Source: Mameliella sp. MMSF_3455
Lineage (GTDB): Bacteria; Pseudomonadota; Alphaproteobacteria; Rhodobacterales; Rhodobacteraceae
Assembly: GCF_030733205.1 (NCBI RefSeq)
Contig: NZ_JASHJL010000001.1
Span: 186,001-250,000 of the forward strand
Reading direction: 5' to 3'
DNA length: 64,000 nucleotides
Each line of letters opens with the position of its first letter. The stretch's first letter is position 1. This document shows, piece after piece, positions 1-10,081 of the stretch. A program made the position numbers and the translations under genes. Below the pieces are notes generated by a model that ran no database searches, was not told the origin of the DNA, and worked only from the letters and a program-made list of their open reading frames with translations.

Positions 1-962
1 GTTGACGCTGTCTCCGCATCGCCCGGTTCGGCCGGGATGGTCAGTGCCGCGCGGTCTCCTTCGGGACCTGTCAGGATGCTGTCGGCGATGGAAAGCGCCG
101 CCGACATCGTGAAGACGAAATTGGCCAGACGCTCTGCCGTGGCATCGTTCCCGACCTGATAGGTCTTGAGATCGCCCTCGAACATGGCACGCGTGCGTTC
201 GGGTCCATCCCCCTCGGCAAAAGGAAGGGTGTAGATCTGGTTGAGGGGGGCATCCGGCACGGGCAGTGGGCGGGCGGCACGGTCCCAGACGATTTCGGAG
301 GCGATGTGCCGAGCCTGGATCGGGCTCAGGTTGTCGATTGCGTCGGTGTCGCCGGGGTCGTCGTCCATTACGTTCGTGACCGCGGCGAAAAGCTGATCGA
401 AGTTTGGCGCGGTCCCGTCCTCGGGCACGTTCAGCGTGCCGCCGGTCTCCACTCCCGGGGCGGGCAGAAAGAGGTAAAGGCTGGCAGGGATAAGCTGAAA
501 ACCAAGCGGATCGCCGGGCAGATTTCCATTCGTCGTCGGGACGTTGAAATAGCGCCGCTTGTGGGTAATCGTCGCGCCGTTCCGCTCCATCGTGATCCTG
601 AGGTCGACGGTTTCGTGCTCGGCGGCAGGCACACCGTCCGGCACTTCAATGACGGCGGTGCCGACCGCGAACATCGTGGGAACGGGGGCCAGTGGAAGAC
701 TGTCGGGATTGACACCGTCATGCTGGACAATGGTCGTGTTCGGGTCGTGCTCGAGAACGTCCGTATCGACGGGCGGGGTGGAAAGCGGCGTTGCCGGTGC
801 GATGTATTCTGCCGTCCCCAGTTCCGACGCCGGGTTCTCGGCCGCGGGGTCGTCGAAAGAGGCGTCGAAGACCGTGATCTCGAGGTCTTCGAGGTAGTTA
901 GTGAACGTCCCCGGCGTCACAGGCGTTTCGGAAAGAAGGCGAATTGCGATTATTCGGGGCAT
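1..962 (-). CDS. large unrecognised protein downstream of RHS toxin (N-terminal part, runs off left edge)
   Basis: An open minus-strand frame starts at an ATG (positions 960-962) and has no stop before the window edge, so at least 320 residues are visible. It starts MPRIIAIRLLSETPVTPGTF and is acidic and beta-rich in appearance, with no signal peptide and no transmembrane segment. It lies 42 bases downstream of the giant RHS/SpvB gene on the same strand, so the two are probably co-transcribed. I do not recognise the family. The position suggests a partner of a Tc-type toxin (a TcA-like or accessory component), but that is inference from context. Coding use is like that of the neighbour. Upstream of the ATG is only a weak purine run (GGAA), so the exact start is uncertain. 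Confidence 0.7.
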   Translation of the reverse strand, partial: MPRIIAIRLLSETPVTPGTFTNYLEDLEITVFDASFDDPAAENPASELGTAEYIAPATPLSTPPVDTDVLEHDPNTTIVQHDGVNPDSLPLAPVPTMFAVGTAVIEVPDGVPAAEHETVDLRITMERNGATITHKRRYFNVPTTNGNLPGDPLGFQLIPASLYLFLPAPGVETGGTLNVPEDGTAPNFDQLFAAVTNVMDDDPGDTDAIDNLSPIQARHIASEIVWDRAARPLPVPDAPLNQIYTLPFAEGDGPERTRAMFEGDLKTYQVGNDATAERLANFVFTMSAALSIADSILTGPEGDRAALTIPAEPGDAETAS

Positions 963-1004
963 TGGTGCGTTCCATTTCGAGTTTGGCGCATAACCATGCG
1001 TTTA

Positions 1005-4000
1005 TTACTGATTTGGTATTATCGGTGATATTGCCTCTCGGCCGTCTGGCTTATATTGTCGATAAGTGAATTCAGTACCGGTTTTATCGGCGAGTCCCTG
1101 CATCGCGTTTCGGCATCCGTCCGCGAAAGGGCAAGGTGGCTTTGGCCCGCGTAACTCGACATGAAGGCCTGGCTTGAGATTTATTCGGCTCGCGGCAATT
1201 TGTTCGGTATGACCGAGCTGGGCGCCTACCTGTTTGTTCCCAACGCCTTTGCGGCTCGCCTCAAACCAACGAGCCACCAAGTTGCCGGATGAGTCTGAAA
1301 CAATAACTTCGAGGTAATGCCCCTTTGGACCTGCTGCTTGAGCGGCCTCTTCCAATGTCGCATAGGCGGGCCCAAGGTCGATGTCGGTTCTATGAATCTG
1401 TTTCGGAAGCCCATTATCGTCCAACTCGACGATCGGCTTGGCATCTCGACCGCCAGAGCCATTCGAGTTGCCGCCACGATCACCACGGGCTCTACTGTTC
1501 TTGCGCCGTCCGTGAGGACTACGTCGAATTCCTCCCTGACTACGACCATTTGGGCGGCCGTTTCCCAATCGTCCTCCTCTTGGTGCCGGCCTGGATGCGG
1601 GGCGGCCCGCGCCAAGAAAGATCAAACCAACGGAAGCTCCTGCACCAAGTCCCTCAAGGATTCCCTGCAAGCCTTCGAGTTTTCCTTCCGTAGTATTGGA
1701 AGTTAAGATCTTTCCAACGCCTTCGCCGAGAGCTGTTCCACCGTATTCCAGCCCCAATATTGCGTTAGGACCTATGGCGAGCGTTTGTCCGCCAACTTCG
1801 CCGACAGTTTTCGTCGTAGTGGCAGCAAGAACGGTGGTGCCCCTTACGAAAGACGCAGTCCTTGAAAAACCGGCGTCGTCAATAGCCGCAGCCAAGTCGT
1901 TCCCTTTGTCAGAGACCCAATCTCCGGCTGCATCGGTGCCTTCGCTGATTGCGCCCGTAATGACCTGCGAACCCTCCACGGCATTTGACCAGACAGCACC
2001 GACCGCTTCCGCGGGTTCAAAGGAGACATCGTCTGAAAACGGATTGCAGAGTATGCACCACTCGGAATCCGTCCCTCCGGTGTCCACTCGGTTCCGTGGA
2101 TCGTTCCGGCAGTACCGATACAAATTCAATCCATCCACCATCCCCGCCGGATCGGCGCTGGTCCAACGCCCCAGCCAAGGCGCGTAGTACCTCAGCCCGT
2201 GCCTTTGCATCCCGGTTTCCGTGTCGCGCTCCTGGCCGGTATAGGCGCGGCGGGGGGCTTCGCCGTCGTTCGCCACCGACAGGAAAGTGCGTGCCCCGTA
2301 GGGCGAGAATTCCTGGATCGAGATCACTCGCGCGTTGTCATCGACCTCCAGCGCGACGCTGCCCTGGTGGTTCGCCAACTGAATGCGGATCTGCCGGCGC
2401 TCCTGTCCCGGTTCGTCGCCGGCAAGGCGTGTCTCGACTTCGGCAAAGCGCGCCGAACCATCGCTTACATGTAGGGTTTCGCGTACCAGCGGGTGTGTCC
2501 CGTAACGGCGGAAGATCTCGACACCGCCGGGCAGGTAAAGCCGCTCGTGTCTGCGGCGCCCCTCGGCATCGACGGTGACCTTGCGGATGCGCACGCCGGA
2601 CCCGTCATAGACATACCATGTCCGGTCGCCATTCAAGGTGCGTTCGGTCATCCTCAGCATGTCGGCATGGTCCCACTCCATCGCCGCCAGGTGTGGCAGG
2701 CCCAGCATGTTGCCATGTGCGTCGTAGCCGCCGATGCGCTCGACCGTGTCCGCCGACAGATGTGTCGCGGTGAGGCGGTTGGAGGGAAACTCGGGATCGA
2801 GCTGCCCGGATTCGTCATAATCGTAGCGCCGGGTCCAGCTCGCCTCGGGCCGCGCCGGAACGCGGCGCCGCATCTGCAGGATATTGCCCGCTGCGTTGTA
2901 TGTGTAGGTCTCGACATAGCGGGCCAGCGCCAGCCCGTCATTCGGGTGTGGCAGGGGCCGTCCCGGCGCGTCGGGTCCCGCACCGGCCTCTCCGCCGGTC
3001 TGGCCCAGATGCAAACGCCCGCTGGCGCGGACAAGTTGCCCCTTGGCGTCATGTTCGAAACTCTGATCGGCCCCGACGACGGTCCCGTCGAAAAAGCCCG
3101 TCCGTGCCGCGGCATCGACGATGTGCGAGAGGTGACCGACGGCGTCGTGCGTGTAGCGCATATCCTGCAGGACGCCGTCGGCGCGTTCGGATGTAAGCCG
3201 CACCAGCCGAAAGGTTTCCGGGTCGTACTCGTAGCGGCGGCGCACACCGTTGGCGTGGAGGACCGCGGTTCTCGCGCCACGCGCGTCGTAGGTGATATCG
3301 CTTACCCCGACTGCGGAGGGCGGATCTCTGTCCGGATCGAGGGGCTCTTCGGGTTTGTCGTGCCGATCGTGCCAGACGTGGATGGCGCGGACTTGTCCCA
3401 GTTGGTCAAAGCGCGGTTGGATCACATGATGAGGGCCACGACCTTCGGCATGTGGAGGGATGCTCAATATCGGTCGTGCGAGCGCGTCGAAGACGGCCTC
3501 GGTGACAAAGCGCGTGGGCTCCAGAGGGACGTCGCCTGACCAGTCCAGGAGGGTATCGAACGACTGCGCGATGCGTCTGACAGAACGCATCAGATTACCG
3601 TTGAAATCGAAGCGGTCCGCCGCGGTCACGCCGGACTGGTCGCGGGTCTCCACGACCTGCCCTCGGAGGTTCCGCGCTTCGGCATCGGCGATTTTCTCGC
3701 CGTGTGTCGTGGCGGCGATCTGCACCTCGGGTTCGCCACCTTTCGACATCCAGATCGCGACCGGACGACGCAACTGATCGAACTCGGTGCGCATTCGTCG
3801 GCCCATGTCGTCCCAGGTCAGGACCGGTTGGGCGGATGCATCGACGAGCACCCAGCGTCTGCCTGCCTCGTTCGATGCCTGTGCGATCTGCTGCCCGGCC
3901 ATGTCGTAGGCATAGGTCATGGCGCGGCGCCCGAGGGTGTCACTGACGGTCAGCGGATGACCGGCAATATCCAGGGTTGCCGATGACCTTTCCTGCGTTT

Positions 4001-7000
4001 CGGTGACGATACCGTTCTCGTCACGCACCCGGTTGAGGGTCTGGCTGACAATGACCCGGCCCAGACTGTCGGTATGAGATATGACCGCCGTGCCGGAACA
4101 AATTTCCGAGCGGCGCGCCGCCTCCTGTGCCTCCGGTCCCTTGGCGCCATCGATGCGTGCGCCATACCATGTTGGCAGGTAGTCGGCGGGTGGCAATCGT
4201 TCGATGAACGGGCCGATATCGTTGTCTCGGGACGGGTCGGAGGTAAGGATGTTATCCCCTGCGTCCCATGCCTCCGCGCGCCAGGGTGTGGTGCGCACTT
4301 TGGTGAAAGTATGGTCGGGAAGGATCGTTGCGACCGCCCGCCCGAGAGGATCATACAGCATGATCGGACTGACGCCGTTGCGCGCGTCGAACTGATACTC
4401 GTGCGTGTCGGCAAAAAACGGTTCGAACTTGCGGACCGGAAAGCCCTTGTTGTTCTGCACGACCCAGCCGGAGCAGGTCCAGCGCCGGGTTTCCGTATTG
4501 TCACGAAGTGACTTGGTCTGGATCGCAGTCCCGAGGCCATCGAAGTGAACAAGCGTGGTTGTGATCCGACCGGGATCGGCGCCGTGATGTTCCCGGGTCA
4601 GCAAAAGCGCCGCTGACGGACGCGGAGCATCGCCGCCGGGAACCGGTCGCGGGTCGACGATCGAGCGCGTTGTCGCCGTGCCCAGCAACTCGGTCGCCAT
4701 TCGGCCGTCCGGGGCATCGAACAGTGCCGAAAACTCGGCCTCCGTGAGATCAAGCTTGAGCGTTGTGTCCAGACGCTCACCTTCGTTGTCCTCGGGTTTG
4801 CCGCCCTTTGCCGCCGCGACGGGCAAACCAAGCGCGTCGAATGCCACCATCGAGACATTCCGGTTCTCATCGGAAAGGATGCCGGGTTGCAGGACACGAT
4901 AGTCATGACCGCGTTCCATAATCGTGCCATCGGGCGCCCGTATGCCCACGGTTGCGCGGTTCCCAAGGGCGTCCTCGGCTTCTTCCGGCAAGAGATCGTA
5001 GCGGCAATAGCGCAAATGGCTTTCGGTCTCATGCGTCGCGCTGTGATGTGCGTCGCGGAGCCTGTGCGGCAGGAAGAAATGGCGTTCCGCGTAGGCCAAT
5101 TCCTCCGCCGGGGTCTTGATCCCCTTTGGTGCGAGGAACATGCGGCCAGACGGCGTCCACCAGCCATCCTGCGGATCGCCGGGTAAACGTGTCATCCTGA
5201 TCAAGTCCGTCGCGTCACCAATCGACGAGGCATCGATACGTTTGCCATAGGCGGCCCGGGCGATGCTGTCGGTCGTCGTGAGGTCAAAGGCTTCGTGGAC
5301 CAAGCCACGCGTACCTTGCACGCCGACAGGAAGCGGACCGTCCAGATCGTCGCGCCGGAACAGGGTCCGCTGGCGCGAAAGAAGGCGGCGCGTGCATCCT
5401 TCCGCCGGAGCCATGTCAAAAGAAACATCGGCATCGCGGATGATCTTGAACCTGTCACCCGGTGCTGGCCGCGCGAAGTCGCTGGGCCGGAAGAAGCCAA
5501 AATCGCCGCTTGGCCGGTATCCTGTCAATTCGTAGGTCGTTGATTGCCACGTCGTCGGTAGGCGCCGCGTGTCGCTATCATCAATCTCGTTCGTTACGTC
5601 TATCTCGTTCAAGACGATTTTTGTTTCGGCCTGTGCAAGGCGCACATCCTGAGGCGAGGCCGGATCGGTGAAACGCCTTGGGTAACCGATCTGGACCGAT
5701 TTCAGTGCCGTCCCGAAACGGTCGTGTTCCAGCGCGATGGAATGTGAAATCCGGGGGTCGAGCCGGGCGATCGCCCCGGGCCGGTCTGCATCCACAAGAC
5801 GGTGGTCTTGGACATGGACGACCTGGCGATCATAGGCAAACGCAAGGGATTCTACGTCGAATACCAGGAATACGGCGCTAGGGTTCCTGCCCATCGGTTG
5901 CAGGCGCCGGACCTCCTGTCGGCGTTCGGCTACGGAGTAGGGCAGGGGTTCCCTGTCCGAGCCATCGAGTGCATAGACCTCCTCTCGCAGCACTGCTCCC
6001 CGCAGGGCGCGGCTGGCTTGCCGGGCCTCGTCATCGGTCAGATCGTCCGGAAGCGTGCCATCGGGAAGAAGTTGCGCCCTGATCTCTGTTTCGGTCAGCC
6101 CCGGTTCCCGGAAGTACGCGCCCCGGTCTCGACCGAACCGTCCGGCGAAATAGGCAGATAGCGGCCCGGCCTCCAGATGCGCGCCGGTGTGATGCCAACG
6201 CCGCGTCAGTACCGGCGGTGAATGCGAGGAAGCATCGATATTGGCCGCAGGCAATTCACTGTCGGATGTGAGGGCGCCAAGGCTTTCGGTATCGATCTGG
6301 TCGACCTGGGCGAAACCGCCGAACTCTCGTTCGTGTCCGTCGAAGTGGCCGTCGTGATAGGTGAAGCGCGTGCTAAACCGAGTGCGTGCCACGCGGTCGG
6401 TGACGGTCGAGCGGACCACGACATGAACCGGAAAGGGCAACTGCGTCTGCCAGGGGCGTCCATTGGCGCGATCTTCAAGGAAGAACCTTGTCGAAGGGGC
6501 GTACTCGACTTGGGTTTCCAGGCCGCGGTTGTTGCGAGAGGCGACCATCAGGTGCGGCTTGCCCGCGGCCATCAGGTCGATGTAGCGGATCGGGCCAAGT
6601 GCACCGCCTGTCAACGGGCTGGACCAGACAAGCGACGCGGTCCCCTTGCCCAGAACATCCGTCAGAGTAACGATAGCCGTCCGGTCGATCGGAAGGTCTT
6701 CGATGACCGCGGGCTTGCTCAGGCTGTTGCCCAACAGATTGAAATGGATGCGGACGGCGTCTGGCGATAGATAGAGGATATCCGTCGTGCCCGACCCATC
6801 GATATCGCCCAACAGAACGCGGCGGCTTTCGAAACGGTCCGGGCGATCGAACCAGGGCGTATTGGCAAGACGGATCTTCCGCCCGAACCGCCCGTAGCCA
6901 AGGTTCGGCCAGTAGACCACATCACCGTTTCGGATCCGCACAAGGTCCGAAAGCCCGTCGCCCGACATGTCGGCCAGGTGAAAACTTGCTTCGCCATCAT

Positions 7001-8786
7001 TGAACACGAGGCGCGGGCCATCATTATCGTCGTACGGCTGGTGCGTTCGTCGCGCGTCGGCGTAACCCCTTTCGCCTTCTGACGCGTACCAGACAAAGGC
7101 ATCGTCCTCCGTAATCAGTATGTCGGCCAAACCGTCGCCGGTCAGGTCGATGAAACGCAAGTTGGGGTCGTTGAAATCGATGTTCGGTATCCGGGCAAAA
7201 GGCCGGAAAGGCGCCCAGTTTTCCGTCTTCGTCCGCTCGTAGAAGCCGCGAACCGGGCCGTCCATCACAGCGACATCGAGTTGGCCGTCGCCCGAAAAGT
7301 CGACAAATGATGTCCGCGCCCTGCCTCCCTGGGCAAGTGAGGGCGCTGGCGAGACCTGTTTCACGGGCCCGAAATCGCCATCGCCCAAATTGGGTTTGAA
7401 GTACCAGATGCCACCAGAGCGGCTGAGGATGCCCGGCAGACCGTCGCCGTTCAGATCGAGCCACTGGTAATTTGTTCCCTCCACACCGCGTGGCAGGTTC
7501 TCCATTGCTCCGGGCGAAAGCCGTTCCACGGTCTTGGAGACAATCGCGCGTGAGTAGTCGAACTCCATTGGAGGGACTGCTCGTCTGAGGTACGTCGAGC
7601 CTGTGCTGCGCACGAAACCGTGCCGCGTGACCGAACGCAGGAAACTGCCATATCGCGAACTGCCCTGATGCGCGCGCGCTGCGGCACCGGTTTCGTCGGC
7701 ATGCTCAAGGTCTGCGAAGTCGAATTCGGTCGAGGAAACAAGGCAAGGCGTTTCGCCCAATTCCTCGAAGTGGTGAAACATCAGTACGCGATGACAGCGT
7801 CGACGGGTCCGGATTTCAAAGCCCGATCGATAGGTGGAGTATGGATCCGGCCGGGCCGGCCATGGCTTTCGTGCCGCCCATGAAGCGTCGGCGTAGCGAT
7901 GCTGTTCTTCTGCGGGACGGTCCGGGTCCGGGGGCAGGTCACGCAGGTGGTCTTCTCCATAGTCGAAGATGGCGCTGAAGAGCCAATCCCTCCGAGCGGA
8001 ATCGGGATCGACGAGATTGGATACCCGGTTGCCCCACTGAATTGTCTTCAGGTATCGGCCCGCGCTGACACTCCGCCCGTTTTCGCCGGGTGCCTCGGTA
8101 TCGACTCCGTTGTCGTCTTCGGGAACATAGGAATAGACGATGAGGTTGCCCTTGTCGTCGTAGCTTTCGGCGATCAACCATTCGAACGTGCGCCTGGGAT
8201 CGGCGGGGTCGCTGATCCGGCTGGAGCTATCGACACCGAAGAGCGAGGTGACGTTGTTGCCGGTGATCGTGCGCCAATGCATCTCTCCGGTACCGCGGTG
8301 GATCCATGCCTCAATACGTGCAAAAGCGGCTTCGATGCGGGGGCGAAAGCGGACGACGTGATACGCGCCACGCATTGCATCGGCATCGTCCACCGGTACC
8401 AGATCTTCCGCGCCCGCCAGCACGAACACATCGTCGGTATTGTACTTGGGCAAGCCCCGGGACGTCTTCCGCCGGATCGATCCAGACGAGAGCGACCATC
8501 CGAAACCAAGAATGCCGTTGCCGGTCGAGGTCGAATAGGACGCGGACAGGTTCGGCCCGAAACCGCCGCGCCCCGGCGTGAGATCAAGCGGAATGGAGAG
8601 CGATCCCGCTCCCGTGGCCGGATTGGTAGAGAAAGCTTCGCCTAGCGGGCGAATGGCACCGCCACCTTTCGGCAATTCTATACCTGGCAGCTGAAGGCCT
8701 GAATTGCCCTGAGCCTGAGACCGATTACTGTTTTCTTCGCCGAAGGGACTGGACGGTACGCTGCCAAACTCTGGCGCGTCATCCAT
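1005..8786 (-). CDS. fused SpvB/FG-GAP/RHS (TcB-TcC-like) giant toxin with deaminase-like C-terminus
   Basis: The protein has 2593 residues. An SpvB-type N-terminus comes first (about residues 40-400, including GAGSLSIPLDLTPGRGGFGP and GILGFGWSLS). Five FG-GAP/VCBS-like segments of the form D-x-x-G-D/S-G follow (about 445-690, e.g. DLNGDGLPGI, DMSGDGLSDLV), then a Tc-toxin-B-like middle and many RHS/YD segments (about 1600-2200). The RHS core boundary is GRWTSADPAG...LNLYRYCRNDP near residue 2230. In known TcB-TcC complexes this region forms a hollow cage and self-cleaves to release the C-terminal effector. The last 355 residues are the variable part: a glycine/hydrophobic stretch, a basic low-complexity linker (RPAPRGGRLGNGRPNGRSQ), then a compact domain with HTE (about 2526-2528) and PCPFADGC (about 2551-2558). 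That pair looks like the zinc-binding HxE...PC..C site of deaminase-fold toxins. No small immunity gene follows. Confidence 0.85.
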   Translation of the reverse strand: MDDAPEFGSVPSSPFGEENSNRSQAQGNSGLQLPGIELPKGGGAIRPLGEAFSTNPATGAGSLSIPLDLTPGRGGFGPNLSASYSTSTGNGILGFGWSLSSGSIRRKTSRGLPKYNTDDVFVLAGAEDLVPVDDADAMRGAYHVVRFRPRIEAAFARIEAWIHRGTGEMHWRTITGNNVTSLFGVDSSSRISDPADPRRTFEWLIAESYDDKGNLIVYSYVPEDDNGVDTEAPGENGRSVSAGRYLKTIQWGNRVSNLVDPDSARRDWLFSAIFDYGEDHLRDLPPDPDRPAEEQHRYADASWAARKPWPARPDPYSTYRSGFEIRTRRRCHRVLMFHHFEELGETPCLVSSTEFDFADLEHADETGAAARAHQGSSRYGSFLRSVTRHGFVRSTGSTYLRRAVPPMEFDYSRAIVSKTVERLSPGAMENLPRGVEGTNYQWLDLNGDGLPGILSRSGGIWYFKPNLGDGDFGPVKQVSPAPSLAQGGRARTSFVDFSGDGQLDVAVMDGPVRGFYERTKTENWAPFRPFARIPNIDFNDPNLRFIDLTGDGLADILITEDDAFVWYASEGERGYADARRTHQPYDDNDGPRLVFNDGEASFHLADMSGDGLSDLVRIRNGDVVYWPNLGYGRFGRKIRLANTPWFDRPDRFESRRVLLGDIDGSGTTDILYLSPDAVRIHFNLLGNSLSKPAVIEDLPIDRTAIVTLTDVLGKGTASLVWSSPLTGGALGPIRYIDLMAAGKPHLMVASRNNRGLETQVEYAPSTRFFLEDRANGRPWQTQLPFPVHVVVRSTVTDRVARTRFSTRFTYHDGHFDGHEREFGGFAQVDQIDTESLGALTSDSELPAANIDASSHSPPVLTRRWHHTGAHLEAGPLSAYFAGRFGRDRGAYFREPGLTETEIRAQLLPDGTLPDDLTDDEARQASRALRGAVLREEVYALDGSDREPLPYSVAERRQEVRRLQPMGRNPSAVFLVFDVESLAFAYDRQVVHVQDHRLVDADRPGAIARLDPRISHSIALEHDRFGTALKSVQIGYPRRFTDPASPQDVRLAQAETKIVLNEIDVTNEIDDSDTRRLPTTWQSTTYELTGYRPSGDFGFFRPSDFARPAPGDRFKIIRDADVSFDMAPAEGCTRRLLSRQRTLFRRDDLDGPLPVGVQGTRGLVHEAFDLTTTDSIARAAYGKRIDASSIGDATDLIRMTRLPGDPQDGWWTPSGRMFLAPKGIKTPAEELAYAERHFFLPHRLRDAHHSATHETESHLRYCRYDLLPEEAEDALGNRATVGIRAPDGTIMERGHDYRVLQPGILSDENRNVSMVAFDALGLPVAAAKGGKPEDNEGERLDTTLKLDLTEAEFSALFDAPDGRMATELLGTATTRSIVDPRPVPGGDAPRPSAALLLTREHHGADPGRITTTLVHFDGLGTAIQTKSLRDNTETRRWTCSGWVVQNNKGFPVRKFEPFFADTHEYQFDARNGVSPIMLYDPLGRAVATILPDHTFTKVRTTPWRAEAWDAGDNILTSDPSRDNDIGPFIERLPPADYLPTWYGARIDGAKGPEAQEAARRSEICSGTAVISHTDSLGRVIVSQTLNRVRDENGIVTETQERSSATLDIAGHPLTVSDTLGRRAMTYAYDMAGQQIAQASNEAGRRWVLVDASAQPVLTWDDMGRRMRTEFDQLRRPVAIWMSKGGEPEVQIAATTHGEKIADAEARNLRGQVVETRDQSGVTAADRFDFNGNLMRSVRRIAQSFDTLLDWSGDVPLEPTRFVTEAVFDALARPILSIPPHAEGRGPHHVIQPRFDQLGQVRAIHVWHDRHDKPEEPLDPDRDPPSAVGVSDITYDARGARTAVLHANGVRRRYEYDPETFRLVRLTSERADGVLQDMRYTHDAVGHLSHIVDAAARTGFFDGTVVGADQSFEHDAKGQLVRASGRLHLGQTGGEAGAGPDAPGRPLPHPNDGLALARYVETYTYNAAGNILQMRRRVPARPEASWTRRYDYDESGQLDPEFPSNRLTATHLSADTVERIGGYDAHGNMLGLPHLAAMEWDHADMLRMTERTLNGDRTWYVYDGSGVRIRKVTVDAEGRRRHERLYLPGGVEIFRRYGTHPLVRETLHVSDGSARFAEVETRLAGDEPGQERRQIRIQLANHQGSVALEVDDNARVISIQEFSPYGARTFLSVANDGEAPRRAYTGQERDTETGMQRHGLRYYAPWLGRWTSADPAGMVDGLNLYRYCRNDPRNRVDTGGTDSEWCILCNPFSDDVSFEPAEAVGAVWSNAVEGSQVITGAISEGTDAAGDWVSDKGNDLAAAIDDAGFSRTASFVRGTTVLAATTTKTVGEVGGQTLAIGPNAILGLEYGGTALGEGVGKILTSNTTEGKLEGLQGILEGLGAGASVGLIFLGAGRPASRPAPRGGRLGNGRPNGRSQGGIRRSPHGRRKNSRARGDRGGNSNGSGGRDAKPIVELDDNGLPKQIHRTDIDLGPAYATLEEAAQAAGPKGHYLEVIVSDSSGNLVARWFEASRKGVGNKQVGAQLGHTEQIAASRINLKPGLHVELRGPKPPCPFADGCRNAMQGLADKTGTEFTYRQYKPDGREAISPIIPNQ

Positions 8787-9098
8787 AATTCAATTTCCCA
8801 TCAAGAGCTTTTTTAGAACAAACGACACATACGGTATCACCTACAATACAATCATAACACGAAATTTCGATTCGAGGCACCCTTCGCCAAATGCTGTTCT
8901 CCAGCATCCGAATGGGCCACGAAGGGAAAGGAGTGCGCCAACGCGACTTGCCGGGCTGTGCGGCAGAAGGCCTGACCAGCAGAGACTCCCTGCTTGGGCA
9001 GCGACGCGTTGTAACTGGACCGGTTTGTAGTGCAGTCGCGGACGGCTTGCCTATGTAAGTCGTGAAGCGGCTTGGGTTCGCGTGGCGAGTCTTTTGTC

Positions 9099-9248
9099 GC
9101 CAGAGATGTGCTACACCGCCATACTGATCGACGCGTTGCCTGCGATCACAACCCGGTTCTGAAGAGCTTTGCTAAGCGGTTTCGTATCGCCGGAGAAACG
9201 CACAAGGTGGTCATCACAGATGATCGCACGCAATCGCTACACGCATAA
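9099..9248 (+). pseudogene. IS110-family transposase C-terminal remnant
   Basis: A plus-strand reading gives NPVLKSFAKRFRIAGETHKV followed by VIT and a stop at 9246-9248. This resembles the C-terminal region of IS110/IS1111 transposases (pattern NPV.K.F..R...AGK..KVA.TA). No upstream remainder of the gene is present, and the conserved RKL.T..NA tail is lost. The rest of the 8787-9292 gap shows no other gene that I can support. Confidence 0.45.
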
Positions 9249-9292
9249 CTGAGCAACCTTGGCTGCTATCATCTGCTTGAGAAATGCCGTTG

Positions 9293-10081
9293 CTAGTCGG
9301 ATGGCCGACACAAAAACTCGTCCAGTGCGTCAATGGCCGCTTGGACCCCGAGCTCGCTGGCGTCGGGCCCCAGAACCTGGGCCAATGCCTGGCGTGTTTT
9401 CCGACCGGGCAGACCGTCGATTGGACCGGGGTCAGCACCTGCCTCGACCAGAAGAAGCTGAAGCGTTGTACCGTCATCCTCGCCTGAGACGGCAGCCAGA
9501 CCGCATTGCACAGCAGCAGGATTTGGATCGGGACCAGGTTCCCGCGCTGGTCCGGTTGTGGGATTGGATGCAGGTGTCGGATCGGGATCGGTCGGCTCCA
9601 CAATGGGCGTTCCGCCTGTCGGGGCCAAGGCCCAGCCATCCGTCTGCGGGGCAATCAGCGGTGGCGCGGGAGGAACGACCTCTGCCATTGTCACCCGATC
9701 CGGATTGACGAAACACTGTCCCAGCACCTCGGCGAGTTGCAGTGCCGCCTCTGGTGGCGATCCGTCAATTGTTTCGGTGCAGGTCGCTGCCTCAAGATCG
9801 CATTGCACAAAGATTGACCATTCCGGTTCCGCTGCACCATCCTGCAGGCTCGCCTCGCCATTGGCGTAGAGTACATATCGATCCCCATTGATCCGCCCTT
9901 CTTGCCAAAGCCCGGGAAACCGCGGCGACGGAACATCGGCGTGTCGGGTTTGAACACCTGTCGCCCCGGGGAATTGCCTATCGAATGCGGCGCCAACGCA
10001 GGGTTCGGCAATCGCTTGCCCGGCCCAGACGGGAGCGGCCACCACGCAGGCGGCCCGGAGATGTCGACCGAGTTGCATCAT
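9293..10081 (-). CDS. exported peptidoglycan-binding-like protein of the polysaccharide cluster
   Basis: The product is 262 residues with an N-terminal signal sequence (about 1-25, ending AIAEP). A globular N-terminal domain follows, containing GDRYVLYANGEASLQDG and a CDLEAATC motif. Then comes a proline-rich linker (about 140-185), and finally a segment ending GADPGPIDGLPGRKTRQALAQ, which is the D.GP.DG..G..T..A pattern of PG_binding_1 domains. Its start overlaps the stop of the upstream DUF3131 gene by four bases (10078-10081), so translation is probably coupled. It is the last gene of the minus-strand operon. A periplasmic structural or anchoring role in polysaccharide export is inferred from context. 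The N-terminal domain resembles that of the outer-membrane protein at 20989-22593. Confidence 0.75.
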   Translation of the reverse strand: MMQLGRHLRAACVVAAPVWAGQAIAEPCVGAAFDRQFPGATGVQTRHADVPSPRFPGLWQEGRINGDRYVLYANGEASLQDGAAEPEWSIFVQCDLEAATCTETIDGSPPEAALQLAEVLGQCFVNPDRVTMAEVVPPAPPLIAPQTDGWALAPTGGTPIVEPTDPDPTPASNPTTGPAREPGPDPNPAAVQCGLAAVSGEDDGTTLQLLLVEAGADPGPIDGLPGRKTRQALAQVLGPDASELGVQAAIDALDEFLCRPSD

